Shown here: positions 6,221 to 6,250 of the stretch, piece by piece
How the letters are laid out: each line of letters begins with the position of its first letter
How positions within the stretch are numbered: position 1 is the first letter of the stretch
Assembly (NCBI GenBank): GCA_030642335.1
Contig: DAOWNX010000058.1
Span: forward strand, 1 to 6,250
DNA length: 6,250 nucleotides
Source: Caldisericota bacterium
Lineage (GTDB): Bacteria > Caldisericota > Caldisericia > Caldisericales > Caldisericaceae
Reading direction: 5' to 3'
Made by a program: the position numbers and the translations under genes
The notes under the pieces: model-generated
The model's input: only the letters and a program-made list of their open reading frames with translations
Told to the model about the DNA's origin: nothing
The model's database searches: none

Positions 6221-6250
6221 ATGAGCGGCGTAAATTATGTAGATGTGGTA
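6221..6250 (+). CDS. Possible start of next gene (3'-partial, unidentified)
   Basis: An ATG at 6221 opens a frame that stays open for the ten codons to the window end and reads MSGVNYVDVV. There is no Shine-Dalgarno sequence before it, but a -10-like element ends 7 bases upstream, which would suit a leaderless message. The fragment is too short to assign a family; several small membrane proteins begin in a similar way, but that is not evidence of identity. It could be a chance frame. Confidence 0.35.
   Translation, partial: MSGVNYVDVV

Overview
The window holds six tightly packed, co-directional protein genes on the + strand of an AT-rich bacterial chromosome. In order they are recA (5' end cut off by the window), recX, rny (RNase Y), uvrC, a small four-helix membrane protein of the YvlD/phage-holin-4_2 family, and hflX. 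A possible seventh gene begins in the last 30 bases. Gene boundaries are overlaps of 4, 8 and 11 bases or gaps of 2 and 12 bases, so the block reads as one operon. The sequence has no mobile element, tRNA, rRNA, CRISPR array or other obviously foreign insert. The only non-coding stretch is 6190-6220.

Organism: this is a bacterium, since it has RecA, RecX, UvrC, RNase Y and HflX with Shine-Dalgarno sites. Arginine is mostly AGA/AGG and ATA isoleucine is frequent. RNase Y makes a Bacillota-, Thermotogota-, Dictyoglomota- or Caldisericota-like lineage plausible, but the genus cannot be named from the sequence alone. Several proteins diverge from textbook versions: the RecA P-loop is GPEGTGKT, UvrC lacks its C-terminal HhH module, and two HflX motifs are altered. 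This suggests a deep-branching or little-sampled lineage.

Layout: 1-960 recA, 953-1384 recX, 1397-2953 rny (a TTG start chosen from a perfect Shine-Dalgarno), 2943-4577 uvrC, 4580-4939 yvlD-like, and 4936-6189 hflX (TTG start in a TTGA stop/start overlap). Next come a weak hairpin plus T-tract and a possible promoter that sits almost on top of the ATG of the next gene.

Functionally the operon joins recombination and its modulator (RecA/RecX), nucleotide excision repair (UvrC), mRNA decay at the membrane (RNase Y) and ribosome rescue/splitting under stress (HflX). That is a plausible stress and housekeeping unit. No previously undescribed system was recognised. The most notable oddity is the naturally short UvrC.
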